The notes under the pieces were generated by a model that was given only the letters and a program-made list of their open reading frames with translations, did not search any database and was not told the origin of the DNA. From the NCBI GenBank assembly GCA_963747985.1, contig CAVVHG010000005.1:434001-498000 (forward strand): DNA of 64,000 bases. The letters run 5' to 3'. The translations under genes were made by a program, and so were the position numbers. Of this stretch, positions 37,092-46,717 are shown piece after piece; the stretch's first letter is position 1; each line of letters begins with the position of its first letter. The DNA comes from JACADW01 sp963747985. GTDB lineage: Bacteria > Acidobacteriota > UBA6911.

Positions 37092-38519
37092 TCATGCCTC
37101 CTGAAACATTTTCAGGTTCTTGAAACGGCAGAATCGCTTCAGGTCGGGCGTTATGTCCCCATACACGGTAGTGCGATGGAGCCCGTCCGTCCAGTTCTGC
37201 CAGAGCTTCTCGGGGTCCCCGTCGACCTGAACGGTGATCTGAGTCCTGCATCCCCTGTCGCTGTCGGGCACGTCGATGACGGTGCCCGTAAAGTAGATAA
37301 TCCTGCCGTCGCCTGTCAGTTGCAGTTGTGTTACCTTCTGGCCCAGGCGCATCCGCGCCTGCGGGACACAGCCCTCCTGGCGCTCCATGATCGTTCGCAG
37401 CCGGTAGGGTGCGGCCTGTCCATCCGGCCCGTCCATCTTGAGCGTTCCCAGGCAGTGGGCGAGAATGATGCCCTTGACCGATTCATCCATGGTCGGGTCG
37501 CTGATGAAGCCGGGTCGTCCCGAGAGGCCCTGCACCAGGATGTGAGTCATCGCGGACGGAAGATCGGATTCGCAGATGCCCCCCAGCCCCATGTTGTTGA
37601 GCCTGACAAATCCGACACACGGGAAGGCGGGCAACTGTCGATACATCGACCCGTAGCAGTCCACGGTAAGGCATGTCGCTTGTTCCTGTGCCAGGATCTT
37701 CTCGAAGGCGAGCGCCAGTTGGCACGAACGGTAAACCTCATCGCGCGGCGGCTCGACAACCTTCTCGGCCTGCCGGATCCAAAGCTCGGTCTCTGCCTCG
37801 GCTTCCCTACGGCCGATCGAGTTGTAGGCGTCCATGACCGGCTGCAAACCGACCGTCTTTATCTCGGTGCCGAATTTCTCCCGCGTCGCCGCGAGGTAGT
37901 CGCCGGCCGGCGGCCTGGTGGATACGTTGATGATCTTTGCCTCCCGGAGATGATGAATGGCGCGAAACGGGCGTACCGCGACTGCGAGATCGTTGAAGTT
38001 GCTGCTCAGAATGCACTCGAGCAGCGCCCCGTCTTCGCCCCTCCGCAGGGTGCCGAAGTTGGTCCATTCATGGCCGGAATAGGGTGCTGCGAACACCACC
38101 GTCGGCCGCCTGGCCCTGAGGATCTCTTCGACGATCGGCGTGATGCCCATCGACAGGTGGATCACAAGGATACCGTCGACATCCCTGAGCGCATTGCCCA
38201 GGTCTTTGATCTGCTCAGCCTGCGTGACGAGCTTGTCGACTGAGAAGTCGACGTCGGCGAAATCCTTGCCCATCCGGGTGAATTCGGTTTCATATCGCTG
38301 AACCTCAGCGGTCAAATCGAGCTTGGGCGTTGGCCAGAGCGCTTTTGGGATGCCCGCGTAGATCTTCGCTATGCGGACCTTCGACCTGACGCATCCCGGG
38401 CTGATCAAAGCCAGAGGGCTCGCGCCTTGAATCGCCGGCCACGCCTGCCGGGCCTGGAAGCACAAGGCGCATCCGGCAGCTGTCTGCAAAAAGTCCCTTC
38501 GATTGATCTGTGGTTTCAT
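37092..38519 (-). CDS. Tat-exported L-fucose/L-arabinose isomerase-fold protein
   Basis: About 475 residues from ATG 38519, with GGGAGG seven bases upstream. A Tat leader starts the protein (NRRDFLQTAAGCALCF). The rest resembles L-fucose isomerase domains: an N-terminal alpha/beta part with DGILVIHLSMGITPIVEEIL and a C-terminal part with TVDCYGSM, ESDLPSAMTHILVQGLSG and AHCLGTLKMDGPDG. The Tat route suggests a periplasmic enzyme that folds before export. The fold assignment is reliable at superfamily level; sugar substrate and activity are unknown. Part of the carbohydrate island. Confidence 0.75.
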   Translation of the reverse strand: MKPQINRRDFLQTAAGCALCFQARQAWPAIQGASPLALISPGCVRSKVRIAKIYAGIPKALWPTPKLDLTAEVQRYETEFTRMGKDFADVDFSVDKLVTQAEQIKDLGNALRDVDGILVIHLSMGITPIVEEILRARRPTVVFAAPYSGHEWTNFGTLRRGEDGALLECILSSNFNDLAVAVRPFRAIHHLREAKIINVSTRPPAGDYLAATREKFGTEIKTVGLQPVMDAYNSIGRREAEAETELWIRQAEKVVEPPRDEVYRSCQLALAFEKILAQEQATCLTVDCYGSMYRQLPAFPCVGFVRLNNMGLGGICESDLPSAMTHILVQGLSGRPGFISDPTMDESVKGIILAHCLGTLKMDGPDGQAAPYRLRTIMERQEGCVPQARMRLGQKVTQLQLTGDGRIIYFTGTVIDVPDSDRGCRTQITVQVDGDPEKLWQNWTDGLHRTTVYGDITPDLKRFCRFKNLKMFQEA

Positions 38520-38680
38520 ATGATTTCCTCCCGCAGGTCCAAAATAGCACAACACCCGCTCGTTGAGTGCAAACCTTAAAGCGGCAATGACCCCATTCAG
38601 CCTTGAGTTGGACCTGGACTTCAATTTGCCCGCTGCATACGCTTGCATCGAAGCCGCGGGTATAGCAAAGTCCGGCGAAC

Positions 38681-39439
38681 ATGTTCGAGCTGAATGTATG
38701 GGAATGGGTTGTGCTGCTGCTCGGGTCCCTCGTGGTGGGGCTGTCAAAGACGGGGATCGCCGGGCTGGGCATCTTCACGGTCGCACTGTTCGCGAGTGTT
38801 CTCCCGGCTCGGGAGTCCACCGGTGTCCTCCTCCTTCTGCTCATTTGCGGGGACATGATCGCCGTCCCCCTCTACCGGCGTCACGCGGTCTGGCCGCATC
38901 TCTGGAAGCTCTGCCCGTGGGTTGCCGCCGGGGTGCTGCTCGGTTACCTCGCCATGGGCCAGTTGCAGGGGGACAAAGCCTTCCAGCGCATGATCGGGGG
39001 GATTCTGCTGGGCATGGTGGCGGTTCACTCGTGGAGGCAGCGGCAGTCAGCGCGTGATCCCGGGCGCACAAACGACCGGGTCCCGCGCCGTATGTGGTTC
39101 GCGGCGCTCATGGGAACCATGGCTGGCTTCACCACGATGGTCGCCAACGCGGCCGGGCCGGTCATGATCCTCTACATGCTTTCGATGCAACTGCCGAAGA
39201 TGGAGTTCATGGGGACGGGCGCCTGGTTCTTCCTGGCGGTCAACCTCTTCAAAGTACCCTTCAGCTATCGGCTGGATCTGATCACGCCCGCTTCACTCGC
39301 GCTGGACCTGAAGCTGGCACCGATGGTGGTGCTGGGCGCCCTGCTTGGACGCCTGCTCATCGGCCACATCAATCAGCGGTGGTTCGAGACGCTGGCACTG
39401 GCACTCACTGTTCTCGCCGCAGCCAGGATGCTCGCCTGA
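38681..39439 (+). CDS. TauE/SafE-family membrane transporter (sulfite exporter-like)
   Basis: A 252-residue polytopic protein with about eight helices. Both family repeats are visible: GSLVVGLSKTGIAGLGIF in the first half and GTMAGFTTMVANAAGPVMILYML in the second. Members move sulfite, sulfoacetate, taurine-derived or other organic anions across the inner membrane. No sulfur metabolism gene is near; in this context it may export an organic acid of sugar catabolism. Confidence 0.93.
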   Translation: MFELNVWEWVVLLLGSLVVGLSKTGIAGLGIFTVALFASVLPARESTGVLLLLLICGDMIAVPLYRRHAVWPHLWKLCPWVAAGVLLGYLAMGQLQGDKAFQRMIGGILLGMVAVHSWRQRQSARDPGRTNDRVPRRMWFAALMGTMAGFTTMVANAAGPVMILYMLSMQLPKMEFMGTGAWFFLAVNLFKVPFSYRLDLITPASLALDLKLAPMVVLGALLGRLLIGHINQRWFETLALALTVLAAARMLA

Positions 39440-39497
39440 CTCCCTCGCAATCTCCGAAGATCGCCGTCTCCGCGGTGATTCCTATCCGCATTCCCGG

Positions 39498-40583
39498 TTA
39501 TTGCAGGCCGGCGTTCCTGATCTGGCGAAACAGTTCCTTGAAGCAGGCAACAGCTTCGACGACATGCGGGTCTGCGGGGCCCTGGCCTGAGTAGGTCATG
39601 ACAAACTGGCCCATCCCGCACCACGTTGTCTGTACAACTCCGCGGGCGCGCGCGGAAATGGCATCCGGGCCGTTCTCGCGCGCCTGCCGGATCAGGCCCA
39701 GCTGTGCGAGAGCGACGCCGGACTTGCGCCAGGGACTGGAGACGACGGGGAAGCCCTCAACGGCAAAGTAGAGCGCGGTGGGAGGAGCGTCGTCGTAGTG
39801 CCAGTCGCAGATCACGATATCCTTCGGGATCTGGCGTAACGCAGGTGCCGTGCCGTTCACAGCCGCCTCCCACTTACCCAGGCCGGTGACGGTCCCGTCC
39901 AGAAAACGATCTCCCCACATCCACGTAGCGAGACCGGATTTCGCGAGATGATCGCGCAGCGCCTGCACCTCCTGTGCAAACAGGTCAGCTTTGTTCTTTC
40001 CCCTGCACCGCGGGCATTCGTCTTCCCCGATCAGGAAAACCTCATCCATCCCCACGTGGAAGGAGTCGGCCTGGCAGACATCCGCGAGTTCGTCGATCAG
40101 GTCGAAGAGGACGCTGTGAACGTCCGGGTGCAGCGGGCAGTAACTCCTGCAATAAATACCCTCGTTGTCGGCGTACTTGCCCGGAGTCTCGTCGAATTCA
40201 GGGTGTGCACGGAGCAGGCCGTATGTAGTCTTGGCCCAGGACTGGTGCCCGAGCATGTTGATCATCGGGATCAGTCTCACTCCCGAATCACGGCAGGCCT
40301 GGACTATGGCCTTCATGTCCGAGTTCGAAAGCGCGTCGGCATCGACGACTTCCGGCCGCTTTGTGTACTGGTAGTGGTAGTTGACCTCGAGAATGAGGAC
40401 GTTGACGCCTTCCCTGGGAAGGGCCTCGCGGATAAATCGGACGCAATCGGGCACCTCCGCCGGTTTAGGCGCCATCACGTGCAATCCGCGGACCGGCAGA
40501 GGTGCCGGGCTGCCTGCGAAAGAAGCGGCTGCCGTCGAAGCGACAAGAGCTATGAGCAAAACGCGCGTGAATTGAGCCGTCAT
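39498..40583 (-). CDS. Exported GH20-like glycoside hydrolase
   Basis: About 361 residues from ATG 40583, with AGAGG seven bases upstream. Signal peptide MTAQFTRVLLIALVASTAAA. The TIM-barrel part shows the family's central HVGMDEV with the Asp-Glu pair used in substrate-assisted catalysis by beta-N-acetylhexosaminidases, preceded by LIPMINMLGHQSW. It lacks the usual N-terminal GH20b domain and is short, so it may be a related subfamily. Two cysteine pairs (ECPRC, YCRSYC) are present in the catalytic domain. Confidence 0.8.
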   Translation of the reverse strand: MTAQFTRVLLIALVASTAAASFAGSPAPLPVRGLHVMAPKPAEVPDCVRFIREALPREGVNVLILEVNYHYQYTKRPEVVDADALSNSDMKAIVQACRDSGVRLIPMINMLGHQSWAKTTYGLLRAHPEFDETPGKYADNEGIYCRSYCPLHPDVHSVLFDLIDELADVCQADSFHVGMDEVFLIGEDECPRCRGKNKADLFAQEVQALRDHLAKSGLATWMWGDRFLDGTVTGLGKWEAAVNGTAPALRQIPKDIVICDWHYDDAPPTALYFAVEGFPVVSSPWRKSGVALAQLGLIRQARENGPDAISARARGVVQTTWCGMGQFVMTYSGQGPADPHVVEAVACFKELFRQIRNAGLQ

Positions 40584-40697
40584 GTCGTTACCTCTCATTC
40601 CGGATTCTCCCGGTTGCGCCCGGCCACGCTGACACTGATGGCCGGGCTGTCTCTTCACCGACACCGGTAAGCCGCGGCTCCGCCGCGGATCCTTGTG

Positions 40698-41642
40698 CTA
40701 GAGGGACCTCAAGAGTTCGTCGAGGACTTTCTGGATACCCTGGTATGGCTCTCCCTCCCCTTCGAACTCGATTGAGTAAACACCCTTGAAGCCGGCCTTC
40801 TTGGAGGCCTCTATGCACTTGGGGAAGTTGTATTTGGTCTCGTTCCCCTTGGCGTCAAACTCGAGCCCCTTCGCGTGGCACACGATACGGGCGTAGGGGA
40901 ACAGAAGCCCCAGACCTTTCTCGCGGATGGTCTCGTCCGGGAAATTGGCGAAGTCGGGAAGGGCCCCGATGTAGTCCCCGCCGACGCCTTTGAAGAGAGC
41001 GACGAGTTCTTCCGGGTGCTCCGAGCCGACGCCGCCGTGGTTCTCGATGATTACGTGGACTCCCTTCGACTTTCCGTAATCTGCAAGTGCCTTATAAGAC
41101 TCGACAGTGGGGGCCAGGTTTTTCGGATCCAGTTTGCCGGGATCACACCTTACCGCGGACGAACCGATCGTGGCGGCCACATCGATCCATTTCTTCGAGG
41201 CGTTGACCGCCGTGGCGCGGACGCTCTTGTCCGGATCGGAAAGACCGCCTTTGTTCCAGATCTCCTCGATGTCGACCGGCATGTTCACCACCCGGGTGTG
41301 GGAGGCGGCCAGCCGCTTCTTGATTTCCTGCAGGTAGCCGGCTTCCGAGGAAGCGAAGTGGGGAACGCAGATCTCGATGTTGTGGACTTTGTACTTGTCC
41401 GCGATCATCTGCGGCACATCGAGCAGGTCCAGCATCTTCCCCGGCAGTTTGAATTCATTCTCACGGGTGGAAGCGAAGTAGTTGTGAAGGCTCCAGGTCG
41501 ACACGGCGATGCGGCTATGCTTGTCGGCGCCGGATTGGGGGGCGGGTCCCCCGGTTGCGGCCCGGAGCAGGTCGGTGGAGCGAAGCGCACCGGTGACGAT
41601 CGTTCCCTCGGCCAATCGGGTCAGAAATTCTCGTCGGATCAT
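40698..41642 (-). CDS. Tat-exported sugar phosphate isomerase/epimerase-family (xylose isomerase-like TIM barrel) protein
   Basis: A 314-residue protein beginning with a Tat-like leader (MIRREFLTRLAEG). The mature part is an AP-endonuclease-2/xylose-isomerase-like TIM barrel: IAVSTWSLHNYF, NIEICVPHF, VHVIIENHGGVGSEH with the metal-binding Glu/His, ALPDFANFPDE and ARIVCHAKGLEF, ending in SIEFEGEGEP. It probably isomerises, epimerises or dehydrates a free sugar derivative in the periplasm. It shares strand and theme with its neighbours in the carbohydrate island. Confidence 0.85.
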   Translation of the reverse strand: MIRREFLTRLAEGTIVTGALRSTDLLRAATGGPAPQSGADKHSRIAVSTWSLHNYFASTRENEFKLPGKMLDLLDVPQMIADKYKVHNIEICVPHFASSEAGYLQEIKKRLAASHTRVVNMPVDIEEIWNKGGLSDPDKSVRATAVNASKKWIDVAATIGSSAVRCDPGKLDPKNLAPTVESYKALADYGKSKGVHVIIENHGGVGSEHPEELVALFKGVGGDYIGALPDFANFPDETIREKGLGLLFPYARIVCHAKGLEFDAKGNETKYNFPKCIEASKKAGFKGVYSIEFEGEGEPYQGIQKVLDELLRSL

Positions 41643-41791
41643 CAGTCCTCCTCATAAAGTTGTCGATGACAGGATTTCATCACGCGCGCCATTATAGTCT
41701 CTAAAAGCGCTGGAATGGACCTTCTTCGATTTTCAGACCGGGATGGGTTGTGCGGTATGATTTCCACCTGCCGGTCCGGAGGAGGCTTCAC

Positions 41792-42775
41792 ATGATTGGA
41801 ACGAGACGTGTGACAGGAACGCACATCTGGCTATTCGTTGTTGCACTGGCCATCACCGCCGCGCAGATCGGACAGGCCCGGCCGCCCCGAGACGGGGCCT
41901 CATCCCTGCGCGTCGAGAAGAAAGACAACGCTGTCTCGATTTTCGCCGGCGAACGGCAGGTACTGGAGTACCGCTTCGTGGAATCGCCGTTCAAACCATA
42001 TGTGGCGAGGCTATTTACTCCCTCCGGAGTGCAGATCCTGAGAGATTCCCCGTCCGACCACAAGCATCATCATGCCCTGATGTTCGCCCTCGCGGTTGAT
42101 TCCATAGATTTCTGGGCGGAAACAGAAGGTGCGGGGCAGGAGAAGAATCGCTCGCTTTCACTGGAAAACGCACGGGTGGAGAATGATCTGGAATCAGCCG
42201 GTCTTACCCAGGGGCTCGAATGGGTCGGCGGCCCTGAGAACCAGGTACTCCTCCTGGAAAAGCGCTCTGTGGTCGCCTATCAGGGCCGCACTCTGGGTGC
42301 CACGCTTGTGACTTGGCATTCACGTCTCCAGACGCCGCCGGGCAGGAGATCCACGCTCTTGACCGGCTCGCACTACTTTGGACTTGGCCTGCGCTTTATC
42401 GAGTCGATGGATCAAGGGGGACATTTCATCAACTCGGAGGGTAGCGCAGGAGATCCGGTGCGGGGAAGCGAACGCCTCACATCAGCCCGTTGGTGTGCCT
42501 ATTCCGCCACTGCCGACGGACACCCGGTCACGGTGGCCGTCTTTGACCACCCTTCGAATGCACGTCATCCTGCCAGGATGTTTACGATGACGCCGCCGTT
42601 TGCCTACCTTGCGGCCACGTTGAACCTCTGGAAGGAACCGATGACCCTGACGCCTGGACGGGACCTGGCGTTGAACTACGGAGTGGCGCTCTGGGATGGC
42701 GAGACGAAAGCCGACGAAATCGAGCGGCTTTACCGGCTGTGGGTGGCGGCAGTCCCGGCCATGGCGAACCGCTAG
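41792..42775 (+). CDS. Exported DUF6807 (PmoA-like) family protein
   Basis: About 327 residues from ATG 41792, with GGAGGAGG eight bases upstream. A signal peptide (IWLFVVALAITAAQIGQA) leads to a beta-rich domain with KPYVARLFTPSG, then SPSDHKHHHALMFAL, the His-rich motif typical of this family, and later GSHYFGLGLRF and VFDHPSNARHP. Family members are found in plant-glycan-degrading bacteria; their activity is not established. The His cluster suggests a metal site. Its stop overlaps that of the convergent VWA gene by four bases. Confidence 0.78.
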   Translation: MIGTRRVTGTHIWLFVVALAITAAQIGQARPPRDGASSLRVEKKDNAVSIFAGERQVLEYRFVESPFKPYVARLFTPSGVQILRDSPSDHKHHHALMFALAVDSIDFWAETEGAGQEKNRSLSLENARVENDLESAGLTQGLEWVGGPENQVLLLEKRSVVAYQGRTLGATLVTWHSRLQTPPGRRSTLLTGSHYFGLGLRFIESMDQGGHFINSEGSAGDPVRGSERLTSARWCAYSATADGHPVTVAVFDHPSNARHPARMFTMTPPFAYLAATLNLWKEPMTLTPGRDLALNYGVALWDGETKADEIERLYRLWVAAVPAMANR

Positions 42776-43818
42776 CCCTTTGGTGCGTAATAGCCTTTCT
42801 TTGTCCGGCCCACCATGCCTGGTTTCGTGATTTTCACTTCGACCTTGCGGAATTTCCCATCGCGCTTGGCATTGGTCGAGTAGTACCCGATGCTGTACTG
42901 GCTGGCCAGTTCCTTGGCTATCTGCTCAAAAGTCGGCCCGAGGTCTTCCATTTGCAGCGCGTCGAACACGGCGCCGCCGCTGAACTCGCCGAGCTTCTTG
43001 AGGTACTCCCGGCCCGCCATGTATTCGACGGTAGTGCTGCCGGGCCCTCCGGGTCCGTAGATGGGGGGTCCACTGCGGATGATCGACGGGCCGCCGGGGA
43101 GGGGGATTCCCCCGACCGTCGTGCCGGGCTGCCGGGTATAGAGGTCCCTCTCTGTGTTGAAATAGACGGAATAGATCGTCGCCCTGGTCTCCTTGGCGAG
43201 TTCCAGCGTTTCCTTCTGGGATGCCTTGCGGCTCGCGGTATCGACTCCGTCGGTAAACAGCACCAGCGCTTTTCGTTCCTGGACCGGCTTGAGGACGTCT
43301 TCCAGCGCCAGCCAGACCGCTTCGTAAAGCACCGTCCAGCCGCCGGGACGCGTCTCTTTGATCCCGTAGGCGTTCCGATCCCGGGCGATCGAGAAATCCT
43401 CGAGCAGGTTCACGTCCTGGGCAAAGGACATGATCGCCACCGAATCGTCCGGATGCAGCAGGTTGACGAAGTGAATCGCCTCATCCTGGATGCGTGCCAA
43501 CTTCTGCTCCGTGCTGCCGCTCGTATCGAGCGCCAACACCACTGAGATCGGCTCGTCGGTCGATGCGAAGCCGCTGATTTCCTGGGCCACGCCGTCTTCG
43601 AAGACCTGGAAGTCTTCCTTCTTCAAGTCGGTGACCCGCTGGCCCTCCCGTGTCGTTACGACGACCGGGAGAGAAACCATCTCCACGGCTATCCGGATGG
43701 TCTGACCATCGTCGACAGCTTTCTTCTTCTGCTGCTGGCCTGGCGAAGCGGCAATGGACGCGACCAGGCAGCCGGCGATCACGGCGGCGTTGCATGCGAC
43801 TCTGATTCGATGAAACAT
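42772..43818 (-). CDS. Acidobacterial-type secreted VWFA-related protein
   Basis: A 348-residue protein with a signal peptide, then VVVTTREGQRVTDLKKEDFQV, a von Willebrand A domain with MIDAS motif DTSGS and FTDGVDTAS, an insert rich in Gly/Pro (GIPLPGGPSIIRSGPPIYG), and the closing YYSTNAKRDGKFRKVEVKI and GYYAPKG. This exact layout defines the VWFA-related family described from Acidobacteria, where many paralogs exist per genome. It probably mediates metal-dependent protein contacts in the envelope. It is also the best single hint at the phylum. Confidence 0.92.
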   Translation of the reverse strand: MFHRIRVACNAAVIAGCLVASIAASPGQQQKKKAVDDGQTIRIAVEMVSLPVVVTTREGQRVTDLKKEDFQVFEDGVAQEISGFASTDEPISVVLALDTSGSTEQKLARIQDEAIHFVNLLHPDDSVAIMSFAQDVNLLEDFSIARDRNAYGIKETRPGGWTVLYEAVWLALEDVLKPVQERKALVLFTDGVDTASRKASQKETLELAKETRATIYSVYFNTERDLYTRQPGTTVGGIPLPGGPSIIRSGPPIYGPGGPGSTTVEYMAGREYLKKLGEFSGGAVFDALQMEDLGPTFEQIAKELASQYSIGYYSTNAKRDGKFRKVEVKITKPGMVGRTKKGYYAPKG

Positions 43819-43969
43819 GAACCCTCTTTGTCTCTGAAGTCTGTATCCTTATGATGATACCTCAGTGTGTGACGGGCTGCTGGTATCCATCACAAATAGA
43901 TGCAAGCCGGCATGACGATGGTTCGCGCTTTGACGCGAGGACATCTCGAGGCGGGCAGGAGGTCGCTGG

Positions 43970-44701
43970 ATGAGCGGGCAATATGTCATTAACGACATCA
44001 ATGTAGCGGAATCGTGGCGGATGTTCCGAATCATGTCGGAGTTCGTAGACGGTTTCGAGACTCTCTCGCATGTAAGGCACGGCATTTCGATCTTCGGATC
44101 CGCTCGCGTTTCGCCTGCCAGCACGGAATACCAGCGGGCCTATGATCTGGCCAGAGCACTCTCTTTGGCTGGTTATTCGGTCATAACCGGAGGGGGGCCC
44201 GGCGTCATGGAGGCCGCCAATAAGGGAGCCTATGACGCCGGCGGGGAATCGGTGGGGATGAATATCTCGCTGCCATTCGAGCAGCGACCCAACCCTTACA
44301 TCAAGACTTTCCTCAACTTCCGGTATTTCTTCGTCCGCAAGGTGATGTTCGTCAAGTACTCGCGCGCCTTCATCATAATGCCGGGTGGATTCGGCACTCT
44401 TGATGAGCTCTTTGAGTCTGTGACTCTCATCCAGACCCACAAGATACAACCGTTCCCGGTGATCCTGGTCGGCCGCGACTTCTGGGGGCCGCTGGTCAGC
44501 TGGATTGAAGAGAAACTTCTCGCTGAGCAGCTCATTTCGGTCGAAGACAGGGACATCCTGAAGGTAGTCGACACGACAGAGGAGGTCCTCACGATCCTGC
44601 GGTACGTCCGGATCCCTGACGCCTCGCCGCCGGATACGCGGTCCACCCCACAGTCAAGAACAGCACCGCCCGCATCGACAGAGTCCAATCGCCAGTCTTG
44701 A
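43970..44701 (+). CDS. LOG-family (Rossmann, lysine-decarboxylase-like) nucleotide hydrolase
   Basis: A 243-residue protein with GGGPGVMEAANKGAYDAGG and PGGFGTLDELFE, the two phosphate/ribose-binding motifs of LOG proteins. LOG enzymes release the base from nucleoside 5'-monophosphates (AMP or cytokinin nucleotides). The ATG has AGGAGG seven bases upstream. The extended N-terminus (ISINE-like NDINVAESWRMFRIMSEFVDGFETL) is common in the long-form bacterial members. It is followed closely by an MBL-fold hydrolase gene. Confidence 0.92.
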   Translation: MSGQYVINDINVAESWRMFRIMSEFVDGFETLSHVRHGISIFGSARVSPASTEYQRAYDLARALSLAGYSVITGGGPGVMEAANKGAYDAGGESVGMNISLPFEQRPNPYIKTFLNFRYFFVRKVMFVKYSRAFIIMPGGFGTLDELFESVTLIQTHKIQPFPVILVGRDFWGPLVSWIEEKLLAEQLISVEDRDILKVVDTTEEVLTILRYVRIPDASPPDTRSTPQSRTAPPASTESNRQS

Positions 44702-44715
44702 GGACGGAACCTCCG

Positions 44716-45402
44716 ATGGAGTCGCAACTTGTCCTGAAGCAAATTGAAGTCGGCCCGATGATGAACTTCGTGTACATCCTGGGGTGTGAGAAAACGCGGC
44801 AGGCCGCAGTCGTAGACCCGGCTTGGGATATCCCGTCCATACGGGATACTGCGCAGGAGATGGATCTCGAGATAGGCCATGTTTTTTTGACTCACTGTCA
44901 TCCGGATCACATCAACGGGTTGCCCGAGCTGGTGGAAGCCACGAACGCGCGTGTCCACATGCATTCGCTTGAAGCCGAATACATGCGGCAGATGGCGGTG
45001 CAGTTCGGTGTCCCTGCAGGCTTTGTCAACCTGGTAACCAGGAATTACGAGCCGGTGTCGGATGGTGAGCAAATCATGCTGGGGGAATTACCGGTCCGCG
45101 TGCTGCACACGCCTGGCCACACGCCGGGTTCCGTCTGCTATATGGTGAGGGATAGCCTGTTTTCCGGCGATACTCTATTCATCAATGCGTGCGGTCGCGT
45201 CGACCTGCCCGGGAGCGATCCCGGTGCAATGTGGTTCAGCCTGAACCGGAAGCTGGCAGCGTTGGACAACGCTACCGTCATCTACCCGGGCCACAACTAT
45301 GGTGGCCGCCATTCATCGACGATTGGCGAGCAACGGCGCAGCAATCCGTACATGCAGTATGCGTCCGAGCAGGACTTCGTGCGCGACATGGGAGGCGATT
45401 GA
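44716..45402 (+). CDS. Metallo-beta-lactamase-fold hydrolase (glyoxalase II-like)
   Basis: About 228 residues; ATG 44716 is preferred, although a TTG at 44698 overlapping the LOG stop is possible. Metal-binding motifs are THCHPDHINGL, the later His in HTPGHTPGS, Asp in FSGDTLF and the final His in YPGHNYG. The GHTPGSVCY and short size resemble glyoxalase II-like and persulfide dioxygenase-like hydrolases. Substrate unknown; likely a thioester or small metabolite in the cytoplasm. Confidence 0.9.
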   Translation: MESQLVLKQIEVGPMMNFVYILGCEKTRQAAVVDPAWDIPSIRDTAQEMDLEIGHVFLTHCHPDHINGLPELVEATNARVHMHSLEAEYMRQMAVQFGVPAGFVNLVTRNYEPVSDGEQIMLGELPVRVLHTPGHTPGSVCYMVRDSLFSGDTLFINACGRVDLPGSDPGAMWFSLNRKLAALDNATVIYPGHNYGGRHSSTIGEQRRSNPYMQYASEQDFVRDMGGD

Positions 45403-45490
45403 TTCAGCGCCCCCGCCCCTTTTTTGGACTGCAAGGTCAACTTCCCGTTGCCTCACCCCGTATCAACGGGAGCCGTGTCGAGGCGGTGCC

Positions 45491-46717
45491 ATGCACTTTG
45501 TAGAAGGGATCCTGATTGCCCTGGATGCGCTGTGGGCAAACAAGTTGAGGACAGTGCTCACGCTGCTCGGCAATATCGTCGGGGTGACGTCGGTGATCGC
45601 CGTCGTCAGCATCATCGACGGGATGAACGCGTATATAAGGACGGAGGTCGCGAGCGAGGGGTCCGGGGTTTTCAGCGTCCAGCAGGTCAACACGCTCGAC
45701 ATCCTTTCGGATTTCGACAAGTTCCTGAAGTCGCTTCACAATCCCGAAATAACTCTCTCGGACTTACAGTACCTCAAAGAGCGTGTGACACTCGCAGAGT
45801 ACATGGATGCCAACGAGTCAACCTCGGCCCAGGTTCGATTCGAGAGACGGTACATCAACTCGGTCACGATCCAGGGCAGGTCGGAAAACTATCCGATGCT
45901 CGGGCGCTACGAACTGAGGGACGGCCGACATTTCCTCCCGCAGGAAGTCACCCACGCGGCGCAGGTAGCGGTGATCGGATTTGACGTCGCTGACCGCATG
46001 TTTCCGGGCGTCGATCCCATCGGGAAGCAGATCAAGATCGCCGGCGTGAGTCATCAGATCATCGGGGTGCTCGAGAAACGCGCCGGGATGCTGGGGGGCA
46101 GTCCCAACCTGATGGTGATCATTCCCATCACCGCGTTCGAAAGGATGTTCGGTTCGCACCGTTCCATTACGATCTCTGTGAAGTCCGCCAACCTCGATCA
46201 GATCACCGAATGCGTCGAACAGGCGCGACTGGCGATGCGCATTCTTCGTCATCTGGGCCCCAGACGTGAGGACAACTTTGCTATCGTTACCTCCGACAAC
46301 CTGATCAAGATATGGGAGGGGATAAGCACGGGCATTTTCGCCGCGCTGATCGGGATTGTCTCTATCAGTCTCGTGGTCGGCGGCATCGTTATCATGAACA
46401 TCATGCTCGTTTCGGTCACGGAGAGGACGCGCGAGATCGGCATCAGGAAGGCCATGGGAGCCACCCGCATGAACGTGCTCTGGCAGTTCCTGGTTGAGTC
46501 GATCACCCTGTCGGCCGTCGGCGGGATTCTCGGCATCGTGCTGGGGTTCGCAGCTGCTGCCGCTGTGGCCTATTTCTCGCCGTTGCCCTATGCCATCAAG
46601 GCCTGGTCCATCCTGCTCGGGCTCGGCGTGACGGTGGCAGTCGGAGTCTTTTTCGGGATCTATCCTGCCATGCAGGCGGCGAAGCTGGATCCTATCGAGG
46701 CCTTGCGCTATGAATAA
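45491..46717 (+). CDS. ABC transporter permease, MacB/FtsX type (first)
   Basis: About 408 residues from ATG 45491 with GAGGCGG upstream. One helix at the N-terminus (LRTVLTLLGNIVGVTSVIAVVSI), a large periplasmic MacB-type core, then three helices at the C-terminus with the FtsX pattern VSVTERTREIGIRKAMGATR and GGILGIVLGFAAAAAVAYF. This is the permease subunit of an exporter that works with a separate ATPase. It overlaps the next permease gene by eight bases. No ATPase is adjacent. Confidence 0.92.
   Translation: MHFVEGILIALDALWANKLRTVLTLLGNIVGVTSVIAVVSIIDGMNAYIRTEVASEGSGVFSVQQVNTLDILSDFDKFLKSLHNPEITLSDLQYLKERVTLAEYMDANESTSAQVRFERRYINSVTIQGRSENYPMLGRYELRDGRHFLPQEVTHAAQVAVIGFDVADRMFPGVDPIGKQIKIAGVSHQIIGVLEKRAGMLGGSPNLMVIIPITAFERMFGSHRSITISVKSANLDQITECVEQARLAMRILRHLGPRREDNFAIVTSDNLIKIWEGISTGIFAALIGIVSISLVVGGIVIMNIMLVSVTERTREIGIRKAMGATRMNVLWQFLVESITLSAVGGILGIVLGFAAAAAVAYFSPLPYAIKAWSILLGLGVTVAVGVFFGIYPAMQAAKLDPIEALRYE

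Noticed and set aside
43862..44449. Minus-strand frame of about 195 codons opposite the LOG gene
   Set aside because: Shadow of the LOG gene, which has both catalytic motifs and a strong ribosome site.
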